Part shown: positions 53,798-63,669 of the stretch, piece by piece | Numbering within the stretch: position 1 is the stretch's first letter | Layout: every line of letters starts with the position of its first letter | Assembly (NCBI GenBank): GCA_013359265.1 | Contig: JABWCD010000005.1 | Span: forward strand, 199,678-263,677 | Source: Candidatus Hydrogenedentota bacterium | GTDB lineage: Bacteria; Hydrogenedentota; Hydrogenedentia; Hydrogenedentales; SLHB01 | Length of the DNA stretch: 64,000 nt | Direction: 5' to 3' | The notes under the pieces: generated by a model | The model's input: the letters and a program-made list of their open reading frames with translations, nothing else | The model's database searches: none | Told to the model about the DNA's origin: nothing | Program-made: the position numbers and the translations under genes

Positions 53798-56487
53798 GTG
53801 GCATCGACCGGTAGACCGGCTGCGTAGTTTACGCTCCGACCGTAGAATTCAAACGGTTGTATAGTGCCGTTGGTCACCGTGATTTGTTGCCACTGCACGT
53901 TAACAACCCTGCCATTGCCAACCTCGTGCACATACAATGGGCAAAACGATGGCGACGCGCCATCCGGCGGCCCAAGCAAACGCGTACCCCGAACCGACCC
54001 TTGGCAACCATTTCGCCATTTGATGGTAAAAACGTCACCCCTCATGAGACCTGCAAGAATCGGATGTTCTTCCAACACAGAACACGTCAGGTATCGAAAC
54101 TCGAAACTGTAACTCGGGTTGTCGATGCCCGTTAGTTCCGCAAGTGCCGCAGTATTACCGGGAACGCGGTTGCCGAACACCGACGTGTTAACAAAGCCTG
54201 TGCCCTCCTTCACCGCGGCCAAGATCGCCTCGATGACAGCGTCCTGCAGCATGGGGCTATGCCCACTGACGATTACGTCCAATTGCGAAAGCGCTCCGGA
54301 GTCAGTGTCATCGACGATCCGATCTTCTACTCCCAGCCACTCGATTACACTTGGCATATACCCTTCGGTTGTCGTGCCCGGATCGACTACTGCGTATAGG
54401 TCGTACCCAAGGTCGATCAAAATCTGTGCAATTCCGATTACGTGACGCTGCGTATATTCGTACGGCATCGAGTGCTTGTGCGCCCCGCTGAATTCTGTAA
54501 GAAGTATTCCAACTCTTGGTTTGGAGACAATGCCATACTTTTCGGCACCCGTGGCGTGACCGATGCGCATCTCTGTTTCAGGGGACATTGCCGTGTGCCA
54601 TGCGTGAAACGTTCGTAGAGACTCGATTGTACGCAATGGGCCGGCACCCTCGTTCGTCACCAACGAGAAGTTTACTGACAACCTGCGGAGGTTCTTGAGA
54701 TTTGCGAGGTATCTCACGCCCACGTCCGTTACCGCGGTACGGTCCAGCGTCAAGTCTTCGAGTGAGGTAACAGACGATAGCCGGGCGACGCCCGCGTCGG
54801 TTATCGCTGTGTTCGTTAAGTCCAGCCGTCGGATTCCCGGCATCTCGGAAATGTAGCCGAGCGCCACATCGGAAATCTCCGTTCCAACGAGGCTCAAGAC
54901 CTCTAGCCCGTCAAGTTGCGCAAGTTGACGAATACCCTCGTCGCCCAAGTGGGAGTGGTCCAGATAGAGTTCGCGCAGGCCGGTGAAATGAACCATATGC
55001 TTGACGTGGTCATCGTACAACGGCATCCGCGTGCGTTTCTCGGTCTGCAGCGCGTCCGCGTATGCCCTCTCCGGCGGTTCGTTTCCAGCGCGGTAGACAT
55101 AGAAACTGCCCAACAACAGCGCGCTGATGTCGTCGCTCGGCGCCGATGCAAGCGAGGCCAAATCGAATTGCGCATCAGGCCGCATCATAAGTGCGAAGTC
55201 ATACTCGGCAGGGACCTGGATTGTTCCCGCTGCAGGAACGGTCTCGACCCAATCGAAGAAGGTCGTTGTGCCTTGGGGGCGCTGGCACAAAACACCAGCA
55301 GGCCGCAAAAATGTGAGTACTTTCAGACCCGGGGCCGCCTCGGCCGGTCCACGCAGGAACGGGGTCGTTGCGCACGCCGCAATCAGCAGAGCAAGAAGTC
55401 CCAATGGCAGCATGCCACCGTAGATGCGTTCGGCCTTGGATGCGCTGTTCGAGCCGGCGAGTAAGCGGCGAACTCGTCGGTAGAGCGAACCGCCGGTTGC
55501 GCCCAATGCATAGGCAGGCTCCTTACGATGGGTCTCGGCCAGCAATAACAAGGCGCGGACGTAGACATCGTTGTTGTGGAAAAGACGGGATACACAATCG
55601 TCGCAGCAATGCTCGCGTTCTTCCCGCAGCATCTTGGAGACCCACCATACTGCGGGATGGTAAAAGTAGACCGCTTCGACGAACGACTGGATTAGAATGA
55701 TAAATTGGTCGCGCCGCGCAAGGTGCGCCAGTTCATGTGCGATGATCATTTCGAGCTGCTGCGGAGTCAGGCCGGTTATAGCACTCGGCGGAATGAGGAT
55801 CAGTGGACGCAGCCAACCGAGCACAGTAGGCACCTCGACGAGCAACGATATCGCAACCCGAACCGGGTAACTCACCCCGAGTTCCTTGCGAATACGATCT
55901 GTGGTTTGCATCAGTTCTGCGCAATACCGTGCGGTTTGCGTCGTGGTTATCCGCAGGACCCAAACGCTTCCCATTGCGAGCCGGAGCACGCATACGGAAG
56001 CGCCTAGGGCCCATATCAGGACTAGCCAGGGCAACATCGGCTCACACGCGCGAATCGCGCGACGGTACGCGTCCGGGACTGGCCAGGCGAGCGCAGTCGC
56101 GTCGACGCCGGTTTCCACTGAAGCGGCCGACGTATCCGTCGTGAGTGATTCCTCGCACTCTGGACATGGCGAATTCGCCGAGTCATTGACGTTGCGCGAA
56201 GATTTCGTCGAACTGATCGTTGACCCCTGTGGGGCGACGAAAGATGCCCACACATCCGAAAAAGCGTTCGCGGGTGTCAGTGAAAGGAAAGTGACCGCGG
56301 GCGATGCCGCCATAAGGATTAGCACCGCGAATAAGATTCCGTGTCTCAGACCGGCGCGCTCCCGTTTCACCAAGGTCAATAGCAACGCCGCCAAGCCGCC
56401 AAGTATGGCGAGTTGCCAAATACTGTGTATGAGGGCCCAGCCCCAGTTCTGCAACAAAGCGAGAAATGGCGAATAAGTGTCCATCAT
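53791..56487 (-). CDS. BlaR1/MecR1-type M56 metallopeptidase fused to leucine-rich repeats and a C-terminal amidotransferase-like domain
   Basis: 898 residues. Residues 1 to about 310 are a BlaR1/MecR1-like membrane peptidase: several transmembrane helices, zinc motif IIAHELAHLARRD (H251-E-L-A-H255) and EEREHCCDD with the third ligand. Instead of a beta-lactam sensor there are a linker (about 310-480), about six leucine-rich repeats of the type LxxLxLxxTxIxDxGVxxL (about 485-645), and a final domain of about 230 residues (RVGILLTEF, LDVIVSGHSPML, GTGFVNTSVFG) resembling ThuA/class I amidotransferase-like folds. The start overlaps the BlaI gene by 4 bp. Peptidase-driven inactivation of BlaI is the expected output; the input seems to be something other than beta-lactam. 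Confidence 0.87.
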   Translation of the reverse strand: MMDTYSPFLALLQNWGWALIHSIWQLAILGGLAALLLTLVKRERAGLRHGILFAVLILMAASPAVTFLSLTPANAFSDVWASFVAPQGSTISSTKSSRNVNDSANSPCPECEESLTTDTSAASVETGVDATALAWPVPDAYRRAIRACEPMLPWLVLIWALGASVCVLRLAMGSVWVLRITTTQTARYCAELMQTTDRIRKELGVSYPVRVAISLLVEVPTVLGWLRPLILIPPSAITGLTPQQLEMIIAHELAHLARRDQFIILIQSFVEAVYFYHPAVWWVSKMLREEREHCCDDCVSRLFHNNDVYVRALLLLAETHRKEPAYALGATGGSLYRRVRRLLAGSNSASKAERIYGGMLPLGLLALLIAACATTPFLRGPAEAAPGLKVLTFLRPAGVLCQRPQGTTTFFDWVETVPAAGTIQVPAEYDFALMMRPDAQFDLASLASAPSDDISALLLGSFYVYRAGNEPPERAYADALQTEKRTRMPLYDDHVKHMVHFTGLRELYLDHSHLGDEGIRQLAQLDGLEVLSLVGTEISDVALGYISEMPGIRRLDLTNTAITDAGVARLSSVTSLEDLTLDRTAVTDVGVRYLANLKNLRRLSVNFSLVTNEGAGPLRTIESLRTFHAWHTAMSPETEMRIGHATGAEKYGIVSKPRVGILLTEFSGAHKHSMPYEYTQRHVIGIAQILIDLGYDLYAVVDPGTTTEGYMPSVIEWLGVEDRIVDDTDSGALSQLDVIVSGHSPMLQDAVIEAILAAVKEGTGFVNTSVFGNRVPGNTAALAELTGIDNPSYSFEFRYLTCSVLEEHPILAGLMRGDVFTIKWRNGCQGSVRGTRLLGPPDGASPSFCPLYVHEVGNGRVVNVQWQQITVTNGTIQPFEFYGRSVNYAAGLPVDATW

Positions 56488-56873
56488 GATGCCTTTCCTC
56501 CGCGATTGTTCAGCAGCTTCTTAATCGCCTCGATTTCCTCGTCCGACACGGACTGGACCGAAAGCGCTTGCATCACCAGCTTATGTGCGGAACCGCGAAA
56601 TGCGCGCCGGACCAAGTCCGAGGCAAGGTGCCGCTGCATCTCCTGTTCGCTGAAGGTGGGGGAGTAAATCTGAGGTCGTACGTCGTCTCGCTTAGTTACG
56701 AGGCCTTTGGCAGTCATAATCTGAATCAGCTTGAGGACAGTCGTGTAGCCCACGCTTTTGGTCCGCGCGAGTACCCTGTGCAACTCGCGAACCGACGCTT
56801 CGCGCAGTTCCCAAAGCACGCCAAGAATCTCAAGTTCGGCGTCGGTTGGCCGCACGATGGCGCGTCGTTTCAT
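56484..56873 (-). CDS. BlaI/MecI/CopY-family repressor
   Basis: 129 residues. N-terminal winged helix (RPTDAELEILGVLWELREASVRELHRVL, then VGYTTVLKLIQIMTAKGLVTKRDD) and a C-terminal dimerisation helix. Such repressors bind palindromes as dimers and are inactivated by cleavage by their partner membrane peptidase. The gene overlaps the peptidase gene by 4 bp and has two matching palindromes upstream (56907-56920 and 56928-56941). Confidence 0.93.
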   Translation of the reverse strand: MKRRAIVRPTDAELEILGVLWELREASVRELHRVLARTKSVGYTTVLKLIQIMTAKGLVTKRDDVRPQIYSPTFSEQEMQRHLASDLVRRAFRGSAHKLVMQALSVQSVSDEEIEAIKKLLNNRGGKAS

Positions 56874-56899
56874 TTGTCCCCCTTTTCAATCTAAACAAA

Positions 56900-56928
56900 A
56901 GTATACACGAAGACCTTCGTCAAGTCAA
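56900..56928 (-). promoter_or_regulatory. Sigma-70 promoter of the blaI-blaR1-like operon
   Basis: On the minus strand TTGACT (56923-56928), a 17-base spacer, then TATACT (56900-56905). The start codon is at 56873, leaving about 20 bp of 5' leader. Confidence 0.85.
56907..56920. promoter_or_regulatory. BlaI-type operator 1 (inside the promoter spacer)
   Basis: ACGAAG-AC-CTTCGT, a perfect 6-bp palindrome. It lies between the -10 and -35 of the operon promoter, so bound repressor would block polymerase. Confidence 0.75.
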
Positions 56929-56941
56929 CGAAGAGTTTCGT
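56928..56941. promoter_or_regulatory. BlaI-type operator 2 (upstream of the -35)
   Basis: ACGAAGAGTTTCGT, with 5-bp arms ACGAA/TTCGT. Its centre is 21 bp from that of operator 1, i.e. two helical turns, placing both sites on the same face of the DNA. Confidence 0.7.
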
Positions 56942-57046
56942 CAAATAGACCGATGCGGGCGTGTACGCATAATGTGGCATAATACGTGTTGGACATAGCC
57001 ACGGTCTGTGGCTCCCGGAGTAATTGCCCGGCCCACCCTACGCAGT

Positions 57047-57402
57047 GGGGGCGACCAGGTTTCGACGGGGGTGAAGAATCGTGGGTTGCGTGCCGAGGTT
57101 GATCGGTTGGCCTCGTTAAAAGCCGATCATGTTTCAACTGCCAATCAACCATTGGCCCTCGCCGCTTAATTAACGGCGACGTCGTACCTCTGACCGCCTG
57201 CTAGGGGGATACGGCGCCGACAGCGGGCCTCGAAGCGGAAGTCCGGCGGGGACTTCCGCGGAGAGTACCGACCCCGCCTAGCGGCCTTGGGCAGCGCGCC
57301 TGACGCGGCCCCGGGTGGCGAATCCTAATCGATAGGCTACGCACGTAGACGCCCACGTGGACGCACTTTCGGACGCGGGTTCGATTCCCGCCGCCTCCAC
57401 CA
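57047..57402 (+). ncRNA. ssrA: Transfer-messenger RNA
   Basis: 356 nt. The 5' end GGGGGCG pairs with CGCCTCC at 57392-57398 to form the seven-pair acceptor stem, followed by A and an encoded CCA (57400-57402). A T-arm GGGTTCGATTCCC is at 57377-57389, and the 5' tRNA-like part begins GACCAGGTTTCGACGGGGG. The tag-encoding frame starts at GCC 57122 and reads ADHVSTANQPLALAA, ending at TAA 57167-57169. It rescues stalled ribosomes with SmpB (not in the window). Confidence 0.97.
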
Positions 57403-57593
57403 ACCTTCGCTCGACCCGAACGGGACGACGAAGGGTTTCGCCCATATTTCCATTCTTCCCATAGGTCCCATTGCTCTCATTGCTCCCATTTCTCCCAACT
57501 GCACTTTCTTGTCTGCGGCTCCGCGTTGTATAGTCCATCGACAGGTATTGAATCTCGGGCATTCAACACATCGAGCAGTGGGAGGGAAAAGAC

Positions 57594-58232
57594 ATGTACA
57601 AATCTCGATACGCAATTGGCATCGCCGCCATAACCGTCATCTTCGCTGCACATCAGACCACCCTAACTTCCGCCGCGGCGGCGAAGGACAAGGGCTGGGC
57701 CCCACTGATAACGGGAAACACACTCGACGGGTGGACGGTCCGCGGCAGCGCCAAGTGGCACATCGAGGAGGGCGTTATCATCGGAGAATCGCCGGGAGGA
57801 CAAGGACACATCTACGCCGCGCCCGAACTCACGGACCTCGAAGTCAAAGGCACCTTTCGCGTCACCAGCCAGGGAAAGACCGCGAACAGCGGTCTCTACT
57901 TCCGCGCCAATCCGCCCGAAGGCAAGCCGGACGACTACCCCCGCGGCTACGAAGCGCAAATCTGCAACAGTGGCGACGCATTCACCGGCTGGCTATGGAA
58001 GCCCGGCACGCCAACGGGCAAGGCTTCCAAACTCCTCACCAAAGACGGCGAATGGTTCACCATGCGCATCAAGGCCGTTGGTAGCGATATTTCGATTTGG
58101 GTGAACGACGTCGAGGTGACCCATTACCACGACGACGAATACAAGAAGGGCCGCTTCGCCATCCAATGCCACAACGACAAGATGACCGTCGAAGCCAAGG
58201 AACTCTACTATCGCGATTTGAGCAAGTCATAA
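57594..58232 (+). CDS. Secreted DUF1080 (3-keto-disaccharide hydrolase-like) protein
   Basis: 212 residues, ATG at 57594. Signal peptide (AIGIAAITVIFAAHQTTLTSAAAA). DUF1080 features: APLITGNTLDGWTVRG, HIEEGVIIGE, NSGLYFRANPPE and DVEVTHYHDDEYKKGRFAIQCH, a concanavalin-like beta sandwich. The family is abundant in planctomycete-type genomes and has been linked to cleavage of 3-ketoglycosides; the direct role here is inferred. Confidence 0.9.
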   Translation: MYKSRYAIGIAAITVIFAAHQTTLTSAAAAKDKGWAPLITGNTLDGWTVRGSAKWHIEEGVIIGESPGGQGHIYAAPELTDLEVKGTFRVTSQGKTANSGLYFRANPPEGKPDDYPRGYEAQICNSGDAFTGWLWKPGTPTGKASKLLTKDGEWFTMRIKAVGSDISIWVNDVEVTHYHDDEYKKGRFAIQCHNDKMTVEAKELYYRDLSKS

Positions 58233-58270
58233 TTCAGATATTGGCGATCGCATAAAGTAGATCGATTAGA

Positions 58271-58759
58271 GTGAACACTATGCCCGCCAGTACCCCTAAG
58301 AAGTCGGCGAAGACAGACAAGCCGCGCAAGACTGCACCAAAAAAGCATTCTGGCAAACCGAAGCTGCTCTCCGGCGGTAACCCCCAGATCGCCAAGGCCG
58401 ATGGCGACGCTCCCGTGCAGGCCTACATCGCAGCGATGCCCGGGTGGAAACGCGACATCGGACGCCGTCTCGACGCGCTCATTACGCGCACCGTCCCCGG
58501 CGTGAAGAAGGCTGTCAAATGGAACTCGCCCTTCTACGGCATCGAAGGCCAAGGCTGGTTCCTCAGCTACCACTGCTTCACGAAATATGTCAAAGTGACA
58601 TTCTTCCGCGGCACCTCGCTGCGCCCCGTCCCTCCCGGCGAGTCCAAACACAAAGAAGTGCGCTACCTCGACATCCACGAGCACGACCCACTCGACGAGG
58701 CGCAATTCATTTCGTGGGTGAAGCAGGCCAGTGACCTGCCCGGCTGGGGCGCGGCGTGA
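58271..58759 (+). CDS. DUF1801 protein with a lysine-rich N-terminal tail
   Basis: 162 residues from the ATG at 58271 (another ATG at 58280). A basic N-terminal tail (PKKSAKTDKPRKTAPKKH) precedes the DUF1801 (YdhG-like) domain: KRDIGRRLDALITRTVPG, VKWNSPFYGIEGQGWFLSYH, KYVKVTFFRGTSL, VRYLDIHEHDPLDEAQFISWV. Function unknown for the family. Its last 304 bp recur at 59546-59849 behind a TA module. Confidence 0.88.
   Translation: MNTMPASTPKKSAKTDKPRKTAPKKHSGKPKLLSGGNPQIAKADGDAPVQAYIAAMPGWKRDIGRRLDALITRTVPGVKKAVKWNSPFYGIEGQGWFLSYHCFTKYVKVTFFRGTSLRPVPPGESKHKEVRYLDIHEHDPLDEAQFISWVKQASDLPGWGAA
58456..58759 (+). repeat. Direct repeat B, copy 1 (3' end of the DUF1801 gene)
   Basis: It recurs at 59546-59849 at a constant offset of 1090 bp with no gaps. 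Blocks of more than 70 bp are identical, for example the first 70 bp from 58472. Confidence 0.92.
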
Positions 58760-58940
58760 AATCCTACCGTTTTACCCGATCTTTACATCGCGACTTTGGG
58801 CAAAAGCCACATACAGAGTAATCATGTCTGTCAGCATCTTGGAGCTTCAGCGAAGGATTGTAACGTTGCATTTCATCGTTCGATCAGCCGACAATTTCTT
58901 CGCTATGGAACTGTCGTTAGTCTAACGCGGGAGCCCAAGT

Positions 58941-59168
58941 ATGACGTTCTCACGAATCACCGTGAATCCGAAACAAATGGATGGGATGCCGTGCATCCGG
59001 GGGCTGCGTATCCCGGTAGCTACCGTCGTCGCCATGATTGCAGACCAGATGACAGAGTCCGAGATCCTCGAAGCCTACCCGGACCTCGATGCTGACGATA
59101 TCCATGAGGCCCTCAGATATGCCGCTGAAGCCGTCCGCGCGCGAGAACTTCCGCTGGCGATTCCGTGA
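58941..59168 (+). CDS. DUF433-family antitoxin
   Basis: 75 residues. Features of DUF433: [29 protein letters not shown], then [30 protein letters not shown], which gives a winged-helix DNA-binding fold. These pair with DUF5615 (Mut7-C/PIN-like) toxins. The stop overlaps the toxin start by 4 bp. Confidence 0.92.
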   Translation: MTFSRITVNPKQMDGMPCIRGLRIPVATVVAMIADQMTESEILEAYPDLDADDIHEALRYAAEAVRARELPLAIP

Positions 59169-59545
59169 AGTTTCTTGTAGACAATGCGCTCTCGCCCGCC
59201 GTGGCAGTCGGACTGCGAGACTTGGGCCATGACGCAATTCATGTACGCGACTTGGGTCTGGCCGCAGCGGAAGACGAGGTTATTTTCGCGGAAGCAGCGA
59301 AGACGGATCGAATTCTACTATCCGCCGACACGGATTTTGGTACGTTGCTAGCGCTAAGGGGTGAGAGAAAACCGTCGGTAATTTTGTTTCGCCGAGGTCC
59401 GAATCGCAGACCGGCGCAACAAGTCGCGTTGCTACAAGTGAACCTCCCCACAATCGAGGAATCGTTAGTACTTGGATGTGTTGTCGTATTTAACGAAGCA
59501 CGAGTGCGTATACGCATGTTGCCTATCGCCGAAAGAGCAGGGTAA
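59165..59545 (+). CDS. DUF5615 PIN-like toxin
   Basis: 126 residues. N-terminal [27 protein letters not shown] with the first catalytic Asp, then ADTDFGTLL (Asp pair), typical of the Mut7-C/DUF5615 PIN-like nucleases. The 4-bp overlap with the DUF433 gene marks a TA pair. It lies immediately before the truncated DUF1801 duplicate. Confidence 0.9.
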   Translation: MKFLVDNALSPAVAVGLRDLGHDAIHVRDLGLAAAEDEVIFAEAAKTDRILLSADTDFGTLLALRGERKPSVILFRRGPNRRPAQQVALLQVNLPTIEESLVLGCVVVFNEARVRIRMLPIAERAG

Positions 59546-59849
59546 TGTTGGCCGCTGCCTGGACGCGCTCATTACGCGCACCGTCCCCGGCGTGAAGAAG
59601 GCTGTCAAATGGAACTCGCCCTTCTACGGCATCGAAGGCCAAGGCTGGTTCCTCAGTTACCACTGCTTCACGAAATACGTCAAAGTGACGTTCTTCCAGG
59701 GCGCGTCACTGCACCCCATTCCGCCCGGCGAGTCCAAACACAAGGACGTGCGCTACCTAGACATTCGCGAGCACGACCCACTCGACGAAGCCCAATTCAT
59801 TTCGTGGGTGAAGCAGGCCAGTGACCTGCCCGGCTGGGACAAGGCTTGA
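59546..59849 (+). pseudogene. 5'-truncated DUF1801 duplicate (direct repeat B, copy 2)
   Basis: It aligns gap-free with 58456-58759 in the same frame to the equivalent stop, but lacks the first 62 codons of the intact gene. The only upstream start is a TTG inside the toxin gene, and the ATG at 59545 is out of frame. Differences from copy 1 include many synonymous ones and some replacements (e.g. R to Q, T to A, V to I). It is therefore a diverged allele or paralogue, not a fresh duplication. Confidence 0.82.
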
Positions 59850-59928
59850 CAAATGTGAATCTCAAGTGGCCAAAGATCAAAGGCCAGAAGAGGGCAGGGG
59901 AAGATCGCCTTCTCAATTGATCGATCCA

Positions 59929-60022
59929 AGAATCAGGGAGCCAAGCGATTGCTGGGGGAGACGCTTGCGCGCATCCGAAGGCTCGTCAAGCAGGCTGACC
60001 CGGATGTAATCGAGGAGGCGGC
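59929..60022 (+). pseudogene. 5' fragment of a second DUF1801-type gene, start codon lost and frameshifted
   Basis: It aligns with the opening of the intact gene at 60863: ATG is ATC here, one base is missing near 59953, and the downstream part encodes ETLARIRRLVKQADPDVIEE (intact gene: EMLARIRALIKQADPDAIEE). Homology stops just before the TA pair at 60047. Confidence 0.8.
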
Positions 60023-60046
60023 GAGTTGTGGTATCCTTGTCTCACC

Positions 60047-60274
60047 ATGGTCAAGTTGAACGCACATTTTGACGGCAAGGTGATTGTGCCGGATGAGCCC
60101 CTGGCGCTGAAGCCCAACCAGCGGGTGCGCATTCAGGTCGAGCCAATCGACCAGCCGACTCCGCCATCCGAGTCGAAACGGCGCCTCGGACTTCAGCGCG
60201 GCGCGGTTGTCTACATCGCCCCCGACTTCGACGCAGAGCTTGTTGACGATTTCTGGTTGGGCGAAGGCCAATGA
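60047..60274 (+). CDS. Antitoxin of a VapC-type pair (AF2212/DUF104-like)
   Basis: 75 residues from the ATG at 60047. A short beta-rich start (LNAHFDGKVIVPDEPLALKPNQRVRIQVE) resembles AF2212-type/DUF104 antitoxins, ending in an acidic tail (DAELVDDFWLGEGQ). The stop overlaps the PIN toxin by 4 bp. It sits right after a truncated DUF1801 fragment. Confidence 0.83.
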   Translation: MVKLNAHFDGKVIVPDEPLALKPNQRVRIQVEPIDQPTPPSESKRRLGLQRGAVVYIAPDFDAELVDDFWLGEGQ

Positions 60275-60678
60275 AGCTTCTGCCCGACACCCACAGCTTC
60301 ATATTCTATGTGGACCGCCCGGACGCGCTTCCGTCAGCCGCTCGCGCCGCAATGGAAGACCCATCCAACGATCTTTTCCTGAGCCTAGTCTCGCCTTGGG
60401 AAATGCAGATCAAGGCAACGCTTGGCAAGGTGCAACTCAGCAAGCCCGCCGCCGAACTCGTCCAATCGGAGCTGGACCGCGCCGCGATTCAACTTCTTCC
60501 CATTACGCTCCATCACATCGCTGCGCTCTCGCGGTTGCCTAACCACCATCGCGATCCGTTCGACCGCCTGCTAGTCGCCCAAGCGATCTACGAAGGCCTG
60601 ACAATTGTCAGTTCAGATCAGATCATCGCGACATACGCCGCGCCAGTATTGTGGGAAGAGCTGCCCACGACAGAGTGA
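60271..60678 (+). CDS. VapC-type PIN-domain toxin
   Basis: 135 residues. PIN acidic residues: LLPDTHSFIFYV (Asp6), LSLVSPWEMQIK (Glu44), HHRDPFDRLLVAQA (Asp97) and IVSSDQII (Asp). The DTH-x3-W/F start and HRDPFDR motif are those of the PIN group that pairs with AF2212/Phd-type antitoxins. It is translationally coupled to the antitoxin gene. Confidence 0.93.
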   Translation: MKLLPDTHSFIFYVDRPDALPSAARAAMEDPSNDLFLSLVSPWEMQIKATLGKVQLSKPAAELVQSELDRAAIQLLPITLHHIAALSRLPNHHRDPFDRLLVAQAIYEGLTIVSSDQIIATYAAPVLWEELPTTE

Positions 60679-60679
60679 T

Positions 60680-60717
60680 TTCGCCAACGGCTCAAGGAGA
60701 TTGGAGGTGGCATATGA
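60680..60717 (+). pseudogene. C-terminal remnant of a HigB-type toxin
   Basis: Reads F-R-Q-R-L-K-E-I-G-G-G-I-stop and overlaps the following ATG by the usual 4-bp coupling (ATATGA). Only the last dozen codons remain. Confidence 0.6.
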
Positions 60718-60824
60718 GCGATCCCACCTTCAGTTCATCGGGCAACGTTTTTGCGGACCTTGGTTATTCACCCGAAGAAGCCGCGATACTTCAAATGCGC
60801 GTGATGCTCAGGACAGCGGCATAG
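60714..60824 (+). pseudogene. Truncated HigA-type antitoxin
   Basis: 36 codons, ATG to TAG, with GGAGGTGG directly upstream. Product MSDPTFSSSGNVFADLGYSP then EEAAILQMRVMLRTAA. GNVFADLG and SPEEAAILxMR are the signature of XRE-type HigA antitoxins of about 100 residues; the helix-turn-helix is missing. Confidence 0.75.
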
Positions 60825-60862
60825 AAAGGGGTGTAACAACCTGTCGGCTGAAGGATGCGAGA

Positions 60863-61252
60863 ATGAAGGAACCAATCGATTGGCGCGTCGAGATGCTTGC
60901 GCGGATTCGAGCTCTCATCAAGCAGGCCGACCCCGATGCGATCGAAGAGGTGAAATGGAGGAAGCCATCGAACCCGGCGGGGGTTCCGGTGTGGTCGCAC
61001 GATGGAATCATTTGCACGGGCGAGACGTACAAGGACAAGGTGAAACTCACGTTCGCCAGGGGTGCGTCGCTTCCGGACCCTGAAGGCCTCTTTAATTCCA
61101 GCCTCGAGGGCAACACTCGGCGCGCCATCGATATTCACGAGGGCGACACGATCGATGAGAAGGCCTTCAAGGAACTCATTCGCGCGGCAGTAGTGCTGAA
61201 CACCGCGGTACGAATGGCCGCTCGTCCTGCCCGCTCTCGCAAGAAACTTTGA
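60863..61252 (+). CDS. DUF1801 domain protein
   Basis: 129 residues from the ATG at 60863. DUF1801 pattern: RVEMLARIRALIKQADPDAIEEVKW, GIICTGETYKDKVKLTFARGASLPD, RRAIDIHEGDTIDEKAFKELI, ending in a basic tail (ARPARSRKKL). It is intact, whereas a related 5' fragment lies upstream at 59929. Function unknown; YdhG-like fold. Confidence 0.86.
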   Translation: MKEPIDWRVEMLARIRALIKQADPDAIEEVKWRKPSNPAGVPVWSHDGIICTGETYKDKVKLTFARGASLPDPEGLFNSSLEGNTRRAIDIHEGDTIDEKAFKELIRAAVVLNTAVRMAARPARSRKKL

Positions 61253-61350
61253 TCGGAAGGACCTGCCCGGAGGCCACTCCGAGCAGGTCCGTTATCTCAC
61301 TTATCAAGATCGACGACTCGTGTCCGCTTCATCGGAAACGGGCGCTGCGA

Positions 61351-63603
<2,253 letters not shown>

Positions 63604-63669
63604 TCAGCACCGTGCACCTAATTCCCGCTGTCGTCGCGCGCGATCACCGGCGCGTTCGACAGGCCCAGT

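Noticed and set aside
57440-57500. CCCATT/CCCAT-rich stretch after the tmRNA
   Set aside because: Imperfect short repetition without spacers; noted as low complexity only, not a CRISPR or a gene.
57278-57615. Minus-strand open frames over the tmRNA
   Set aside because: They arise from the complement of the tmRNA and a CCCAT-rich stretch; the RNA is clear.
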